A stretch of 64,000 nucleotides of DNA from Aquimarina rhabdastrellae (GCA_947387485.1 CANDNT010000012.1:1-64000), one strand, 5' to 3'; shown: positions 1 to 8,985, counted from the first letter of the stretch. Notes: generated from the sequence alone by a model not told the origin. Translations and numbers: made by a program.

Positions 1-648
1 GGAATAGCAACAATGAGTTTGAATACAACAGATTTTGATTGTAGTAATATTGGGACAAATACAGTAATGCTAACAGTGACTGATAATAACGGAAATACAG
101 CAAGTGCAAATGCTAGAGTAACGATAGAAGATATGATGGCTCCTGTTTTTGATACAAATACATTACCTATTGATCAAGATGTAATTGTAAATAATGCCTC
201 TGATGATGCTTATATCATAGAAGATTTTACAACAAGTATTAGCGCTCAAGATAATTGTAGTATGAATATGATAGTTCAATATCCAGCAGTTGGAACAGCC
301 TTACCATTAGGAGATCACACTATCACTATAAAAGCTACAGATAATAATTCTAATGAGACTATAGCAACGTTTATGATTACCGTAAATACAGTACTAGGAG
401 TAGCAGAAGAAGAATTTAAGAGTATTAAATTATTTCCTAATCCAGTTTCTAATAGTTTTGTTATTGATGGTATAAGAAAGTCAGTTGATTATATTCAAAT
501 ATATGCTTTAGACGGAAAAATAGTTAAGGAAATTAAAGACTATACTTCAAGAGCTATTAATGTATCTGATTTTGAAGAAGGCATATACCTTGTTAGAATA
601 ATAGAAGGGAACTCCTTAAAAACATTAAAATTCTTAAAAAGAAAATAA
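1..648 (+). CDS. C-terminal part of a large T9SS-secreted surface protein (5' end outside window)
   Basis: The frame is open from base 1, so the first ATG at 13 is internal and the real start lies upstream. The visible part has a HYR/Ig-like domain (DCSNIGTNTVMLTVTDNNGN, then APVFD), a second domain containing DDAYIIEDF, and a C-terminal type A sorting domain (LFPNPVSNSFVIDG ... EGIYLVRI ... KFLKRK). T9SS sorting domains direct proteins across the outer membrane to the cell surface. The layout matches the end of the 2310-residue LRR protein at 41428-48360 almost motif for motif. I infer that this is the tail of another repeat-rich surface protein; the missing N-terminus is not known. Confidence 0.85.
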   Translation, partial: GIATMSLNTTDFDCSNIGTNTVMLTVTDNNGNTASANARVTIEDMMAPVFDTNTLPIDQDVIVNNASDDAYIIEDFTTSISAQDNCSMNMIVQYPAVGTALPLGDHTITIKATDNNSNETIATFMITVNTVLGVAEEEFKSIKLFPNPVSNSFVIDGIRKSVDYIQIYALDGKIVKEIKDYTSRAINVSDFEEGIYLVRIIEGNSLKTLKFLKRK

Positions 649-861
649 TTAAAATTCACTTTATCTAAAACCTAAAAGAAAGAGATTGTATAAGATATAA
701 AGTGTGATGATAATAAAGAAAGTTTTATTAAGATATAGGTTGAAAATAGCATTATTAATTCTGTATATTTTAATAGTGTTGGGGCTATTAAAAGTGTTAA
801 AAGGGGGATAATATATCGCGATAATGGGGAACGTGATATAATGAAAATATGCAGAGTATAA

Positions 862-885
862 GGGGTTGCGATATTTCGCAACCCC
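862..885. terminator. Bidirectional hairpin between convergent genes
   Basis: GGGGTTGCGA and TCGCAACCCC form a perfect 10-bp stem with a TATT loop. It lies between the convergent genes ending at 648 and 923. The GC-rich stem stands out in this AT-rich DNA, and A/T-rich sequence flanks both sides, so it could stop transcription from either direction. Confidence 0.7.
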
Positions 886-922
886 AATATTTAATGCTAA
901 TTATGAATAAACCATAGTAAAA

Positions 923-3133
923 CTATTTTTTGATGATTTTTTTAGTATAATTTCTATCGTGATTATCTTGAATTTGTATAAAATAAACACCAGAATTAAG
1001 CTTAGAAATATTAATAAGAGTTTCGTTAGTCGTTATAGAACCTTGAATAACTTTTGATCCTTGTAAGTTAATAACCGTATAGGTACCAGAGTTAAAACTC
1101 ATATTCAAGTTGATGATATCATTTGATGGATTGGGATATATAATAAATTCATTTTGTTCTAAATTGTTATTTTTTCTATGAGTTCTATCACAATCATATT
1201 TCAAAGATTTTTTATAAGTAAAAGTACCAGTAAATCGACATTGTTCTCCATTTGCTAATTCAAAAAGAATAGTGACTTCATAAATACCTTCACCAAGAGA
1301 TGTATCAAAAGAGCTTGTAAAGAGAGGTTGTCCCGCAATATGAGATCCGTTAAAAGACCAACTACTTATTCCAACTCCAGCAAGATTAGTTGGGAAATTA
1401 GCGATATAAATTTTTTGATTCTTACAATCATAAGCTAAACTTAAATCATCTGGACAACATTCTTTTATTTCGACACTAGTAGTTACGCCTCCTTTACATT
1501 CTTTATTGGATATTTCTACAGTGATAATTCCACTATCAAAAGAAGAAGTAAGTGTAGTGCCTCCTTGTTGTACAATAGTATCATTATAAAACCATGTAAT
1601 TTCATAGTTGGTATTGTCAAAACCTTGACCAGCAATACTAATAAGATCACCTTTACAAATTTCACCATTTAAACCTAAAACTGGTTGAGGTAAGGGATTA
1701 AGAACTTCTATTGTATAAGTAGAAAAACTTCCATCTTCGTCTTCAATAACTAGAGTATAAGTTCCGTATTGATCTGGAGTATAACATTGATCATGAGGAT
1801 TACTATTACTTACTAAATTTGATGTTTGTGTAACAGGATCATTGTAATACCAATTATAAGTTAAACCACAACCCATATTAGGAGGCCCGCATAATTCTAC
1901 AAAATTTTTATTACAAATAGATAGTTGTTCTGGTAGGTACATGGGAGTTGAAGGAGAACTGATATTTTCGTACCAAGCAGCTCTTATTGAAGAACCATAA
2001 GAAGCCATAATATCCATATCTCCATCATTATCAATATCTCCTGCAGAAACATTAAACACTGCAAATGCTGATGAGTCTATAACTTGTGTAGCAGCAAATG
2101 TTCCAGAACAATTCAAGTTATTTTCATGCCATAAAATTTCATGAGGAGTTAAAGTAGATTGATGATAAGTTGATACTATATCTAGATCATTATCTCCATC
2201 TAGATCAACTAAAGCAATATCTTTTAACCCTATACCTTGATCATAAATGATTTGCTGTGATCCAAAATTACCTTGTCCATCCGTATTTTCATACCATGCA
2301 ACACGATTATCTCCATAAGAACCAGATATAACATCCATATCTTGATCACCATCCATATCTGCAGCATAAACAATCAAAGCTTCATTTGCAGCAGTAGTAA
2401 TAGTTTGTTGAGGTCCAAAATTACCTTGTCCATCTGTATTTTCATACCAAGCAATACGGTTATCATCACGAGAAGCAGATAATACGTCAAGATCTCCATC
2501 ACCGTCAATGTCTGCAGCATATACATCACGCATGTGATTAGGTGAGGTGATAATAATTTGTTGAGGTCCAAAATTACCTTGCCCGTCTGTATTTTCATAC
2601 CAGGCTATACGATTGTTGAGAAATGAGGCAGATAATACGTCAAGATCTCCATCATTATCAATATCTACTGCATAGACACTACTTGCTCCATATTCATTTG
2701 GAGCGATAATTTGAGGAGGGCCAAAGTTTCCTTGACCATTTAAATGTTCAAACCAATAAACATCTCCCGTACCTAAAGAAGCAGTAATAATATCCATGTT
2801 ACCATCACCATTAAGATCTCCTATATAAATATCATTCATCCATAGATTGGTATTCATAATAATTTGTTGCGATCCATAAGCTCCTAAACCATCTATATTC
2901 TCAAGCCAAATGAATGAATTACTTGAACCACTGGGGTATGAAATGATCGCATCAAGATCACCATCATTATCCAAATCTGATAAATGAGACATAATAACAG
3001 AAGATATACCATTATTTAAAAAAATGTCTTGTTCTGGATTAGGAAAGTTTTGAGAGAATAATCTTGAAGGTAATACTAATATTAGCATTAGTAATAAAAA
3101 TCGTGTCGTAATAATGTAAGAATTTGTTTCCAT
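923..3133 (-). CDS. Secreted VCBS/FG-GAP repeat protein with T9SS sorting domain
   Basis: 736 residues. A signal peptide (hydrophobic LLLMLILVLPSRLFSQ) is followed by seven VCBS/FG-GAP-type repeats with calcium-binding cores such as DLDNDGDLD, DLNGDGNMD and DIDGDGDLD (about residues 50-390). These predict a beta-propeller. Next come PKD/Ig-like stretches rich in cysteine (about 400-640) and a C-terminal type A sorting domain (IIYPNPSNDIINL ... SGVYFIQI ... KKIIKK). The protein should be exported by T9SS and sit on or leave the cell surface. Its ligand is unknown. Three of the repeats are nearly identical in DNA (around 2264-2320, 2405-2460 and 2560-2610), indicating recent internal duplication or gene conversion. 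Confidence 0.85.
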   Translation of the reverse strand: METNSYIITTRFLLLMLILVLPSRLFSQNFPNPEQDIFLNNGISSVIMSHLSDLDNDGDLDAIISYPSGSSNSFIWLENIDGLGAYGSQQIIMNTNLWMNDIYIGDLNGDGNMDIITASLGTGDVYWFEHLNGQGNFGPPQIIAPNEYGASSVYAVDIDNDGDLDVLSASFLNNRIAWYENTDGQGNFGPQQIIITSPNHMRDVYAADIDGDGDLDVLSASRDDNRIAWYENTDGQGNFGPQQTITTAANEALIVYAADMDGDQDMDVISGSYGDNRVAWYENTDGQGNFGSQQIIYDQGIGLKDIALVDLDGDNDLDIVSTYHQSTLTPHEILWHENNLNCSGTFAATQVIDSSAFAVFNVSAGDIDNDGDMDIMASYGSSIRAAWYENISSPSTPMYLPEQLSICNKNFVELCGPPNMGCGLTYNWYYNDPVTQTSNLVSNSNPHDQCYTPDQYGTYTLVIEDEDGSFSTYTIEVLNPLPQPVLGLNGEICKGDLISIAGQGFDNTNYEITWFYNDTIVQQGGTTLTSSFDSGIITVEISNKECKGGVTTSVEIKECCPDDLSLAYDCKNQKIYIANFPTNLAGVGISSWSFNGSHIAGQPLFTSSFDTSLGEGIYEVTILFELANGEQCRFTGTFTYKKSLKYDCDRTHRKNNNLEQNEFIIYPNPSNDIINLNMSFNSGTYTVINLQGSKVIQGSITTNETLINISKLNSGVYFIQIQDNHDRNYTKKIIKK
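1990..3000 (-). repeat. Tandem VCBS-repeat coding array
   Basis: A roughly 150-bp coding unit recurs in tandem. The piece encoding AWYENTDGQGNFG is nearly the same in DNA around 2264-2300, 2415-2455 and 2565-2605. The unit is too long and too variable for a CRISPR repeat and lies wholly within a reading frame. Confidence 0.7.
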
Positions 3134-3340
3134 AAGTTGTGTTGTATTATTTACAGTTTGTCTCAGTTATGAATAAAACTACAACCTAAAAGAAGTACAA
3201 AAATGATGGAATTAATTTTTGAAGATTATGAGATTATAAATGTGGCACGAAAATTAATATGTGTTTTTTTGATTTAAGGTAATGTGTTGTAATTCAGTTT
3301 TGTGTGAAAAAATCTTGTCTATTTAATAACATGTTGTTTC

Positions 3341-4135
3341 TTATTCGACTGTCCAATAAGTGTAAATAATAAATGTATCTCCCATATCAAATAAATGAAC
3401 ATGATTATTCCAATCCTTACGCATTAAATAAATTTCTTTAATATCTTCTTCATTAAACCAATCTATTTCTTTTTTAATTTGAGCAGGCTCATGTGATAAC
3501 TCATCAATTGACATAGGAATACATGCCCCATAAAAAGGATCAAACCATCCTTTTTCTGTAAAATAGCTTAGATCAGAGTATATCATTTTGGCATGGCAAA
3601 CCCAAATCAAAAATGAAACCCAAAATCCAATCAAATCAATATGTTTATCTTTAGAACCAGAGTATAAATCAATTTGTAGATGGTCATAGTCACCTATACG
3701 CTCAATTATAGGTTTAGAAATATTGGGATTGATTTCTATCGTATCTATTCGTTGTTTAATCTTAAAAGGATCAATACTTCTACCAAATTCATCTATCTGA
3801 TTAATTTCATAAGTATTAAGTGTCTCCAAATAATACCATAAATGTCCATTAATTTTGAAATAATCTGCTACTAATAGAACAAGTTGAGGGTATAGTGTGT
3901 TAGAAGAAGATTTCCAATTACTTGAAGATACAGTTATGATGAGTATATTATTATTAATTTCAAAATTAAGATCAAAAGTACATCCTAGTGAATCTGTAAT
4001 GACATCTGATTGATAAACAATAGTATAATCTCTTTTTTTTAAATGCGTTCTTAACTGAGAATATATATAATCAATTTGACCAAGATAATTATCATTAAAG
4101 TGTTTTTTATAATATGTTTGTATTTGCCATTTCAT
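3341..4135 (-). CDS. Uncharacterised 264-residue cytoplasmic protein
   Basis: No signal peptide or membrane segment, and I do not recognise a family. The protein is rich in aromatic and acidic residues and has no visible catalytic motif; the C-terminal half contains KGWFDPFYGACIPMS and ends IIYTYWTVE. The start is the first ATG and there is no good alternative. It is separated by about 200 bp from the VCBS gene upstream and by about 110 bp from the lipoprotein gene that ends at 4247, so it is probably a single gene. The coding call rests on length and sensible composition only. Confidence 0.6.
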   Translation of the reverse strand: MKWQIQTYYKKHFNDNYLGQIDYIYSQLRTHLKKRDYTIVYQSDVITDSLGCTFDLNFEINNNILIITVSSSNWKSSSNTLYPQLVLLVADYFKINGHLWYYLETLNTYEINQIDEFGRSIDPFKIKQRIDTIEINPNISKPIIERIGDYDHLQIDLYSGSKDKHIDLIGFWVSFLIWVCHAKMIYSDLSYFTEKGWFDPFYGACIPMSIDELSHEPAQIKKEIDWFNEEDIKEIYLMRKDWNNHVHLFDMGDTFIIYTYWTVE

Positions 4136-4214
4136 GTTAGTTCACTTAAAGCCTTTATATAAGGATTAAAAAAATATTCATTTCTTATTAAGAATAACGT
4201 AGTTTATACTAAAC

Positions 4215-4243
4215 AAAGAAAGCCCATATTAAGGACTTTCTTT
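4215..4243 (-). terminator. Terminator hairpin after the 138-residue lipoprotein gene
   Basis: AAAGAAAGCCC at 4215-4225 and GGACTTTCTTT at 4233-4243 form an 11-bp stem with one wobble pair. It starts 3 bases after the stop of the minus-strand gene at 4247-4663, and the downstream side is T-rich. Confidence 0.6.
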
Positions 4244-4246
4244 ATG

Positions 4247-4663
4247 TTAATTTCTAGTAGCTATACCACTACACATCTCATTGTCATTATTAGGATTTGA
4301 GTAGGAATATTGAATTGTATTTCCATCACTTTGTAAATTACCTGATCCAGTTATATTATCAGAATTTGAATCAAAAGTAAAACCTGTACCATTTACTGTA
4401 GCACTATAAACAGCATTTGTACCCGTAATGTTTTTAATAGCAATTTCATTGGGATTCCCACTAGTGGAGGCTGTAATTGTTATTTGTAATCCACCACCAC
4501 TACCTGAACCAGTATCACTGCTACAGCTATACGTGTCAATAGTAAAAACACCTATAAAAGGATTGTTTTGAGTTTCATCATTTCCATCGTCATCACTACT
4601 GCAATTGGTAAATAGGATCATGGAAAGCATTAAAAATGTAAGTAATTTGATTTTTTTGATCAT
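4247..4663 (-). CDS. Small surface-type lipoprotein
   Basis: 138 residues. A type II signal peptide ends in the lipobox LFTNC, followed by SSDDDG. Acidic residues directly after Cys are typical of the Bacteroidota lipoprotein export signal that sends lipoproteins to the outer leaflet of the outer membrane. The mature part is Ser/Thr/Gly/Asn-rich (SGSGGGLQITITAS) and looks all-beta, like small lipocalin-like lipoproteins, but I cannot name a family. Two later cysteines (in SYSCSSD and NEMCSG) may pair. It is followed at once by a hairpin terminator. Confidence 0.75.
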   Translation of the reverse strand: MIKKIKLLTFLMLSMILFTNCSSDDDGNDETQNNPFIGVFTIDTYSCSSDTGSGSGGGLQITITASTSGNPNEIAIKNITGTNAVYSATVNGTGFTFDSNSDNITGSGNLQSDGNTIQYSYSNPNNDNEMCSGIATRN

Positions 4664-4774
4664 TAAAATGTGATTTTTGTTAGGCCTACTTTGTGTTTAT
4701 AGTCTTTTTTCGGCTAATTCAGACTTATGCATTCTTTGTTAGAGAATAAATTACATGTAAATGTATATATTTTT

Positions 4775-6070
4775 TTAATGATTTAAAAGCCCGATCGTTA
4801 TAGACCATTTATTACGTATTTTATCCAATCCCAAATGATGTATACTTCCGATATGAGTATGTTTTTTCTCAGTATTAGGATTAAAAACACTACGAGCTAC
4901 TTGTTCACTTATAGTTTGGTAAGCATCTCTAAAAGGAATCCCTTCAACGACCAAATTGTTAATGGCGTCTACCGTAAAAAGATCTTGATAGCATTTATTA
5001 TCAGGTGAAATTTCTTTAACTTTAATTTGTTTGATGCTATATTCAAAAATGTCCAAAACAGTTTTGAGTTGTTCAATACCGTTAATCGTATTTTCTTTGA
5101 GTAATTGATAATCCCTGTGATAACCACTAGGTAGATTATTTGTTAGTAATAACATTTCATGCTGTTTTGTCTGAATTTGGTTGCATTTACCTCTAATCAA
5201 CTCAAACACATCTGGATTCTTTTTATGTGGCATGATGCTACTACCCGTAGTGAGTTCGTCTGGAAAAGAAATAAAATCAAAGTTCTGACTCATATATAAA
5301 CAGATATCCATAGCAAATTTTGAAAGTGTATTTGCTAAATTACCAAGAGCACTCATCAAAATACGTTCATTTTTTCCTCTAGACATTTGAGCAGCAACTA
5401 CATTATATTTAAGTGTAGCAAAATCTAATTTTTCAGTCGTAAACGATCTATCAATAGGGAAGGAGCTACCGTAACCAGCAGCAGATCCCAGAGGATTTTG
5501 GTCAACTACCTTTAAACTAGCCAAAATCAACTCTACATCATCAATAAGAGATTCAGCATAACTAGAGAACCATAGTCCAAAAGATGAGGGCATCGCTATT
5601 TGTAAATGTGTATAACCAGGTAAAAAACAATTTTTATACTGATCTGCAAGTTGTAGCAAGGATTCAAATAGTTGTTCTGTTTTTTGTATGATAAGCTTTA
5701 ATTCATGTTTGTAATATAATTGTAATGCAACTAGAACCTGATCATTTCTTGATCTAGCGGTATGAATCTTTTTACCAACAGCACCTAATTTTTGAACAAG
5801 CTCATATTCAATTTTAGAATGTATGTCTTCAAATTCCTTTTCGATGACAAAATCATTTTTTTCTATGCGTACTAATAAAAGATCTAGTTCCGTAATTAAT
5901 TGGTTAGCCTCATCATCAGTTATCAGATGTACATGAGCTAGCATTTTGGCATGAGCTTTAGATGCTATAACATCATATTTAGCTATATGTAAATCAATTG
6001 TTCTATCATTACCAACAGTAAACTCTTCAATAAGTTTATCTAGTGTAACTTCTTTTTTCCAAAGTTTCAT
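4775..6070 (-). CDS. argH: Argininosuccinate lyase
   Basis: Splits argininosuccinate into arginine and fumarate, the last step of arginine synthesis, in the cytoplasm. 431 residues, somewhat short of the usual 450-470. Fumarase/aspartase superfamily motifs are present: HTARSRNDQ at 103-111, the TH pair at 154-155, and the flexible signature loop GSSIMPHKKNPD at 276-287 with the catalytic serine. It is the last gene of the operon, overlapping argE by 4 bp (ATGA), so translational coupling is likely. Residues before 20 are shorter than in long ArgH forms, but the catalytic core is complete. Confidence 0.95.
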   Translation of the reverse strand: MKLWKKEVTLDKLIEEFTVGNDRTIDLHIAKYDVIASKAHAKMLAHVHLITDDEANQLITELDLLLVRIEKNDFVIEKEFEDIHSKIEYELVQKLGAVGKKIHTARSRNDQVLVALQLYYKHELKLIIQKTEQLFESLLQLADQYKNCFLPGYTHLQIAMPSSFGLWFSSYAESLIDDVELILASLKVVDQNPLGSAAGYGSSFPIDRSFTTEKLDFATLKYNVVAAQMSRGKNERILMSALGNLANTLSKFAMDICLYMSQNFDFISFPDELTTGSSIMPHKKNPDVFELIRGKCNQIQTKQHEMLLLTNNLPSGYHRDYQLLKENTINGIEQLKTVLDIFEYSIKQIKVKEISPDNKCYQDLFTVDAINNLVVEGIPFRDAYQTISEQVARSVFNPNTEKKHTHIGSIHHLGLDKIRNKWSITIGLLNH

Positions 6071-7149
6071 AAGGAGATTTTTTTAATTAAAACATGTGTT
6101 AATAATTGGATATAAATGACAATACCTTCTTTTATTTCATCGATATAGATAAATTCATCGGCGGTATGAGATCTTTTACTATCTCCAGGCCCTAATTTTA
6201 AAGACGGACAGCTTAATACTGCTTGATCTGATAGCGTAGGTGAACCATAAATGTTTCTACCCAAAGCTACTCCAGCTTGTACTAATTCATGCTGTATCGG
6301 AATCGAAGAAGAGTTTAATCTTAAACTACGTGGAATAAGCTCATCACAAGGTGCTTCATTTTTGAGTATGGTTGTAATTTCTTCATTGGTATATAATTCA
6401 TTTACGCGAACATCAATAACCAAATTTACTTCAGAAGGAACAGCATTATGTTGTTGTCCAGCGTTAACTTGTGTAACCGTCATCTTAACCGCACCTAATG
6501 TTTTAGAAACTCTTTCAAATTGATATTGCTCAAACCATTGTAAAACATTACTTGTTTTGTAGATTGGATTATCATCATTATCATGTGCCGCATGACTTGG
6601 AGTTCCTTTTACTTTTGCATCAAAAACAATTAAGCCTTTTTCGGCTATAGCCAACTGCATTTGAGTAGGTTCGCCTACAATAGCTACATCAATTTCAGGA
6701 AGTAATGGCAACATACTATTTAGTCCGTTTTTGCCACTATTTTCTTCTTCGGCAGAAGCCACAAAAATCAAATTATATGCTAAATCTTGATGTGTATAGA
6801 AATAGGTAAAGGTAGCTAATAAGCTAACTAGCGCTCCGCCTGCATCATTGCTTCCTAGTCCATATAATTTACCATCTTGAATAATAGGAGTAAAAGGCTC
6901 TTTTGTATACCCTTTATTAGGAAAAACAGTATCATGATGTGAATTCAACATGAGTGTAGGTTTAGCAGCATCAAAATATTTGTTCTTTGCCCATATGTTA
7001 TTTTTAGTACGTTGGTATTCGATATGATGAAGTTGAAACCAAGAAGCTAAAGTTTCTGCTGTTGTATCTTCTTCGGTTGAAAAGGATGGGGTTGCTATTA
7101 ATTTTTTCAATAGATCAATAGCACTATATATAAGTTCTCTTTGTGTCAT
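6067..7149 (-). CDS. argE: N-acyl-citrulline/ornithine deacylase (M20 family, ArgE)
   Basis: 360 residues, M20 metallopeptidase family. Zinc ligands and catalytic residues are visible: NSHHDTV (70-75), GSNDAGG (100-105), SAEEENSG (132-139, catalytic Glu pair), VGEPT, and a C-terminal SHTADEF. In pathways that carbamoylate acylated ornithine, this enzyme removes the acyl group from N-acyl-citrulline rather than from ornithine. That role is inferred here from the neighbouring argF'. It overlaps argB by one base and argH by four. Whether the acyl group is acetyl or succinyl cannot be read from the sequence. Confidence 0.9.
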   Translation of the reverse strand: MTQRELIYSAIDLLKKLIATPSFSTEEDTTAETLASWFQLHHIEYQRTKNNIWAKNKYFDAAKPTLMLNSHHDTVFPNKGYTKEPFTPIIQDGKLYGLGSNDAGGALVSLLATFTYFYTHQDLAYNLIFVASAEEENSGKNGLNSMLPLLPEIDVAIVGEPTQMQLAIAEKGLIVFDAKVKGTPSHAAHDNDDNPIYKTSNVLQWFEQYQFERVSKTLGAVKMTVTQVNAGQQHNAVPSEVNLVIDVRVNELYTNEEITTILKNEAPCDELIPRSLRLNSSSIPIQHELVQAGVALGRNIYGSPTLSDQAVLSCPSLKLGPGDSKRSHTADEFIYIDEIKEGIVIYIQLLTHVLIKKISL

Positions 7150-7925
7150 CAGTATTCAAATTTTGTATGTGAAATAGCAGTATCAAATGGAAATTCATAA
7201 TTTCCTATAGCTACGTGTGCTACACCTTGTGCAATACTGTTAAAACAATTCGTTATTTTAGGAAGCATTCCTGCTGTAAAAGTTCCTGTTGATTCCAATT
7301 GTTGGCACCTCTCTGTATTCATTGTTGTGATCACGGAATTAGGAGCGTTAACATTTTCAAGAATACCGTTTTTATCAATACAGTAATACAACGAAACCTT
7401 ATAATGAGTAGAAAAAGCTATGGCCAATTCGGCAGCAACTGTATCTGCGTTTGTATTCAATAATTGTCCGTTTGTATCATGTGTAATCGGGCAAAAAACT
7501 GGTGTAAGTCCGTTAGTGATCAACGGAATTAACCATTGATGATGTATAGATTGAATATCACCTACATAACCATAATCGATTTTGGAAATCGGTCTTTTGC
7601 TAGCAACAATAGTATTGCCATCAACACCAGAAAGCCCTATAGCATTGCAATTTTTGGCTTGAAGTTGTGCAACGAGATTCGTATTGATTGTGCCACTATA
7701 TACCATAGTTACGATATCCAGAGTAGCTTTGTCTGTAACTCTTCGTCCCTCAATCATTTTTGACTCAAGCTGTAGTTTGCTGGACAAATCCGTAGCTAGT
7801 TTGCCACCTCCGTGAACCAAAATTTTTGGAGTTTTTAATGCTGCAAAATTCTCTAAAAATGAATCTAAAAGCGATTCATTATCTAATAGTGAACCCCCTA
7901 TTTTAATGATCTTTAAGTTATTCAT
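7149..7925 (-). CDS. argB: N-acylglutamate kinase
   Basis: Phosphorylates N-acylglutamate, the second step of arginine synthesis. 258 residues, amino-acid kinase fold: KIGGSLL (8-14), VHGGGK (37-42), EGRRVTDKATLD (59-70, substrate site), NADTVAAELA, and AGMLPKI near the C-terminus. The short N-terminus lacks the extra helix that marks arginine-inhibited hexameric enzymes. This suggests, but does not prove, that the kinase is not feedback-inhibited and that control is at transcription. Overlaps argF' by 8 bp and argE by 1 bp. Confidence 0.93.
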   Translation of the reverse strand: MNNLKIIKIGGSLLDNESLLDSFLENFAALKTPKILVHGGGKLATDLSSKLQLESKMIEGRRVTDKATLDIVTMVYSGTINTNLVAQLQAKNCNAIGLSGVDGNTIVASKRPISKIDYGYVGDIQSIHHQWLIPLITNGLTPVFCPITHDTNGQLLNTNADTVAAELAIAFSTHYKVSLYYCIDKNGILENVNAPNSVITTMNTERCQQLESTGTFTAGMLPKITNCFNSIAQGVAHVAIGNYEFPFDTAISHTKFEY

Positions 7926-8862
7926 TTTTTGGAGTTTTTAAGAGTTGTTTTAAAACTGCTTGCGCAGCATAAGTTCTATTATTTGCTTGATTGATTACTA
8001 ATGAAGCATCACTATCTAATACGGCATCTTCGACCACAACATTTCTCCTCACAGGGAGACAATGCATAAACTTTGCCTTTTGTAATTTTTCTTTGGTAAG
8101 CATCCATGTTGTATGAGATCCCAAAATTTTGCCATAAGATTCATAAGAGCTCCAGTTTTTGGTATAAACAAAATCAGCATCTTTTAGCGCTTCTTGCTGG
8201 TCATGTAATACAGTAGTGTCCTTAGTGATTTCTGAATTTAAATCATATCCTTTGGGATTTGTGATGACAAAATCCACTTCTGATTTTTGCATTATTTTAA
8301 CAAATGAATTTGCTACAGCATGAGGTAAAGCTTTAGGATGAGGTGCCCACGACAACACTACTTTAGGTTTCTTTTTTGTAGTATGCTCCTGTAAAGTCAA
8401 AGCATCTGCCAATGCTTGTAAAGGATGTGCAGTAGCACTTTCTAGATTTAAAATAGGAACCGATGCATACTTAACAAAATTGTTTATAATAATTTCGGAT
8501 TCATCTTTTTGTTTGTCCTTTAGCAAAGGAAATGCTCTAATGGCAATAATATCTGCATATTGTGATATCACTCGAGCAGCTTCTTTAACATGTTCTGAAT
8601 TTGCTAAATGCATTACTTTACCATCTTCAAATTCAAGATTCCATGCATTGTTAATTTGTAACGAAATGACATACATACCAAGATTTTTTGCTGCTTTTTC
8701 TGTGCTTAATCGAGTTCTTAAGCTTTCATTAAAAAAGAGCATGACTAGTGTTTTGTTTTTTCCTATGTTTTTATCTTGAAAAGGGTTTTCTTTACAGTGT
8801 TTTACTTCTGTTATCAATTGTGATAACTCTTGTATATCACTTAGGTCTGTATATTTTTTCAT
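7918..8862 (-). CDS. argF': N-acyl-L-ornithine transcarbamylase (probably succinyl type)
   Basis: Transfers the carbamoyl group from carbamoyl phosphate to N-acyl-ornithine. 314 residues from the ATG at 8862, whose MKKYTDLSDI aligns with the start of Bacteroides fragilis ArgF'. An in-frame TTG at 8877 is less likely. The carbamoyl-phosphate site is FFNESLRTR (43-51), with HCLPVRRN near the C-terminus. The segment NSEH (88-91) aligns with B. fragilis KPEH and Xanthomonas TEEH. The key specificity position (Pro90 or Glu92 in those enzymes) is Ser89 here. Glu there marks acetyl-ornithine enzymes, and replacement by Ser is reported to give succinyl-ornithine activity, so a succinyl substrate is favoured. 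Confidence 0.9.
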   Translation of the reverse strand: MKKYTDLSDIQELSQLITEVKHCKENPFQDKNIGKNKTLVMLFFNESLRTRLSTEKAAKNLGMYVISLQINNAWNLEFEDGKVMHLANSEHVKEAARVISQYADIIAIRAFPLLKDKQKDESEIIINNFVKYASVPILNLESATAHPLQALADALTLQEHTTKKKPKVVLSWAPHPKALPHAVANSFVKIMQKSEVDFVITNPKGYDLNSEITKDTTVLHDQQEALKDADFVYTKNWSSYESYGKILGSHTTWMLTKEKLQKAKFMHCLPVRRNVVVEDAVLDSDASLVINQANNRTYAAQAVLKQLLKTPKNE

Positions 8863-8980
8863 TTTTATAATCGTCAATAGTTTTTATAAGGTTATGATAG
8901 TTAAGTAGCGCTTCAAATTTTTTTGAAGTTTTATTGTTACAAGGTGGCTTAACTACTACTTGATCACTGTCATTTTTCAT
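8837..8980 (-). CDS. 47-residue ORF between argD and argF'
   Basis: An ATG at 8980 opens a 47-codon frame ending in TGA at 8837. It starts MKNDSDQVVVKPPCNN and ends NEKIYRPK; it is lysine/asparagine-rich, has one cysteine, no signal peptide and no recognised domain. Three things support it. It starts only 5 bases after the argD stop. It overlaps the argF' ATG by 26 bases. Without it argD and argF' would be 123 bases apart, whereas every other junction in this operon overlaps or is under 10 bases. It may be a real small protein or a translated spacer that couples argF' to argD. The DNA also carries a CTTCAAA/TTTGAAG hairpin (8911-8928). Confidence 0.5.
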   Translation of the reverse strand: MKNDSDQVVVKPPCNNKTSKKFEALLNYHNLIKTIDDYKNEKIYRPK

Positions 8981-8985
8981 ATGTG

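Noticed and set aside
672..887. 71-codon minus-strand frame between the first two genes
   Set aside because: It includes the terminator hairpin and has low-complexity composition with no motif; treated as non-coding.
2273..2598. Small frames on both strands in the VCBS gene
   Set aside because: They arise from repeated DNA of the VCBS blades read in wrong frames.
6251..6523. Plus-strand frames inside the arg operon (also 7536-7763, 8480-8779, 9113-9370, 13465-13647)
   Set aside because: Each lies wholly inside a well-supported arg gene on the opposite strand and has no motif.
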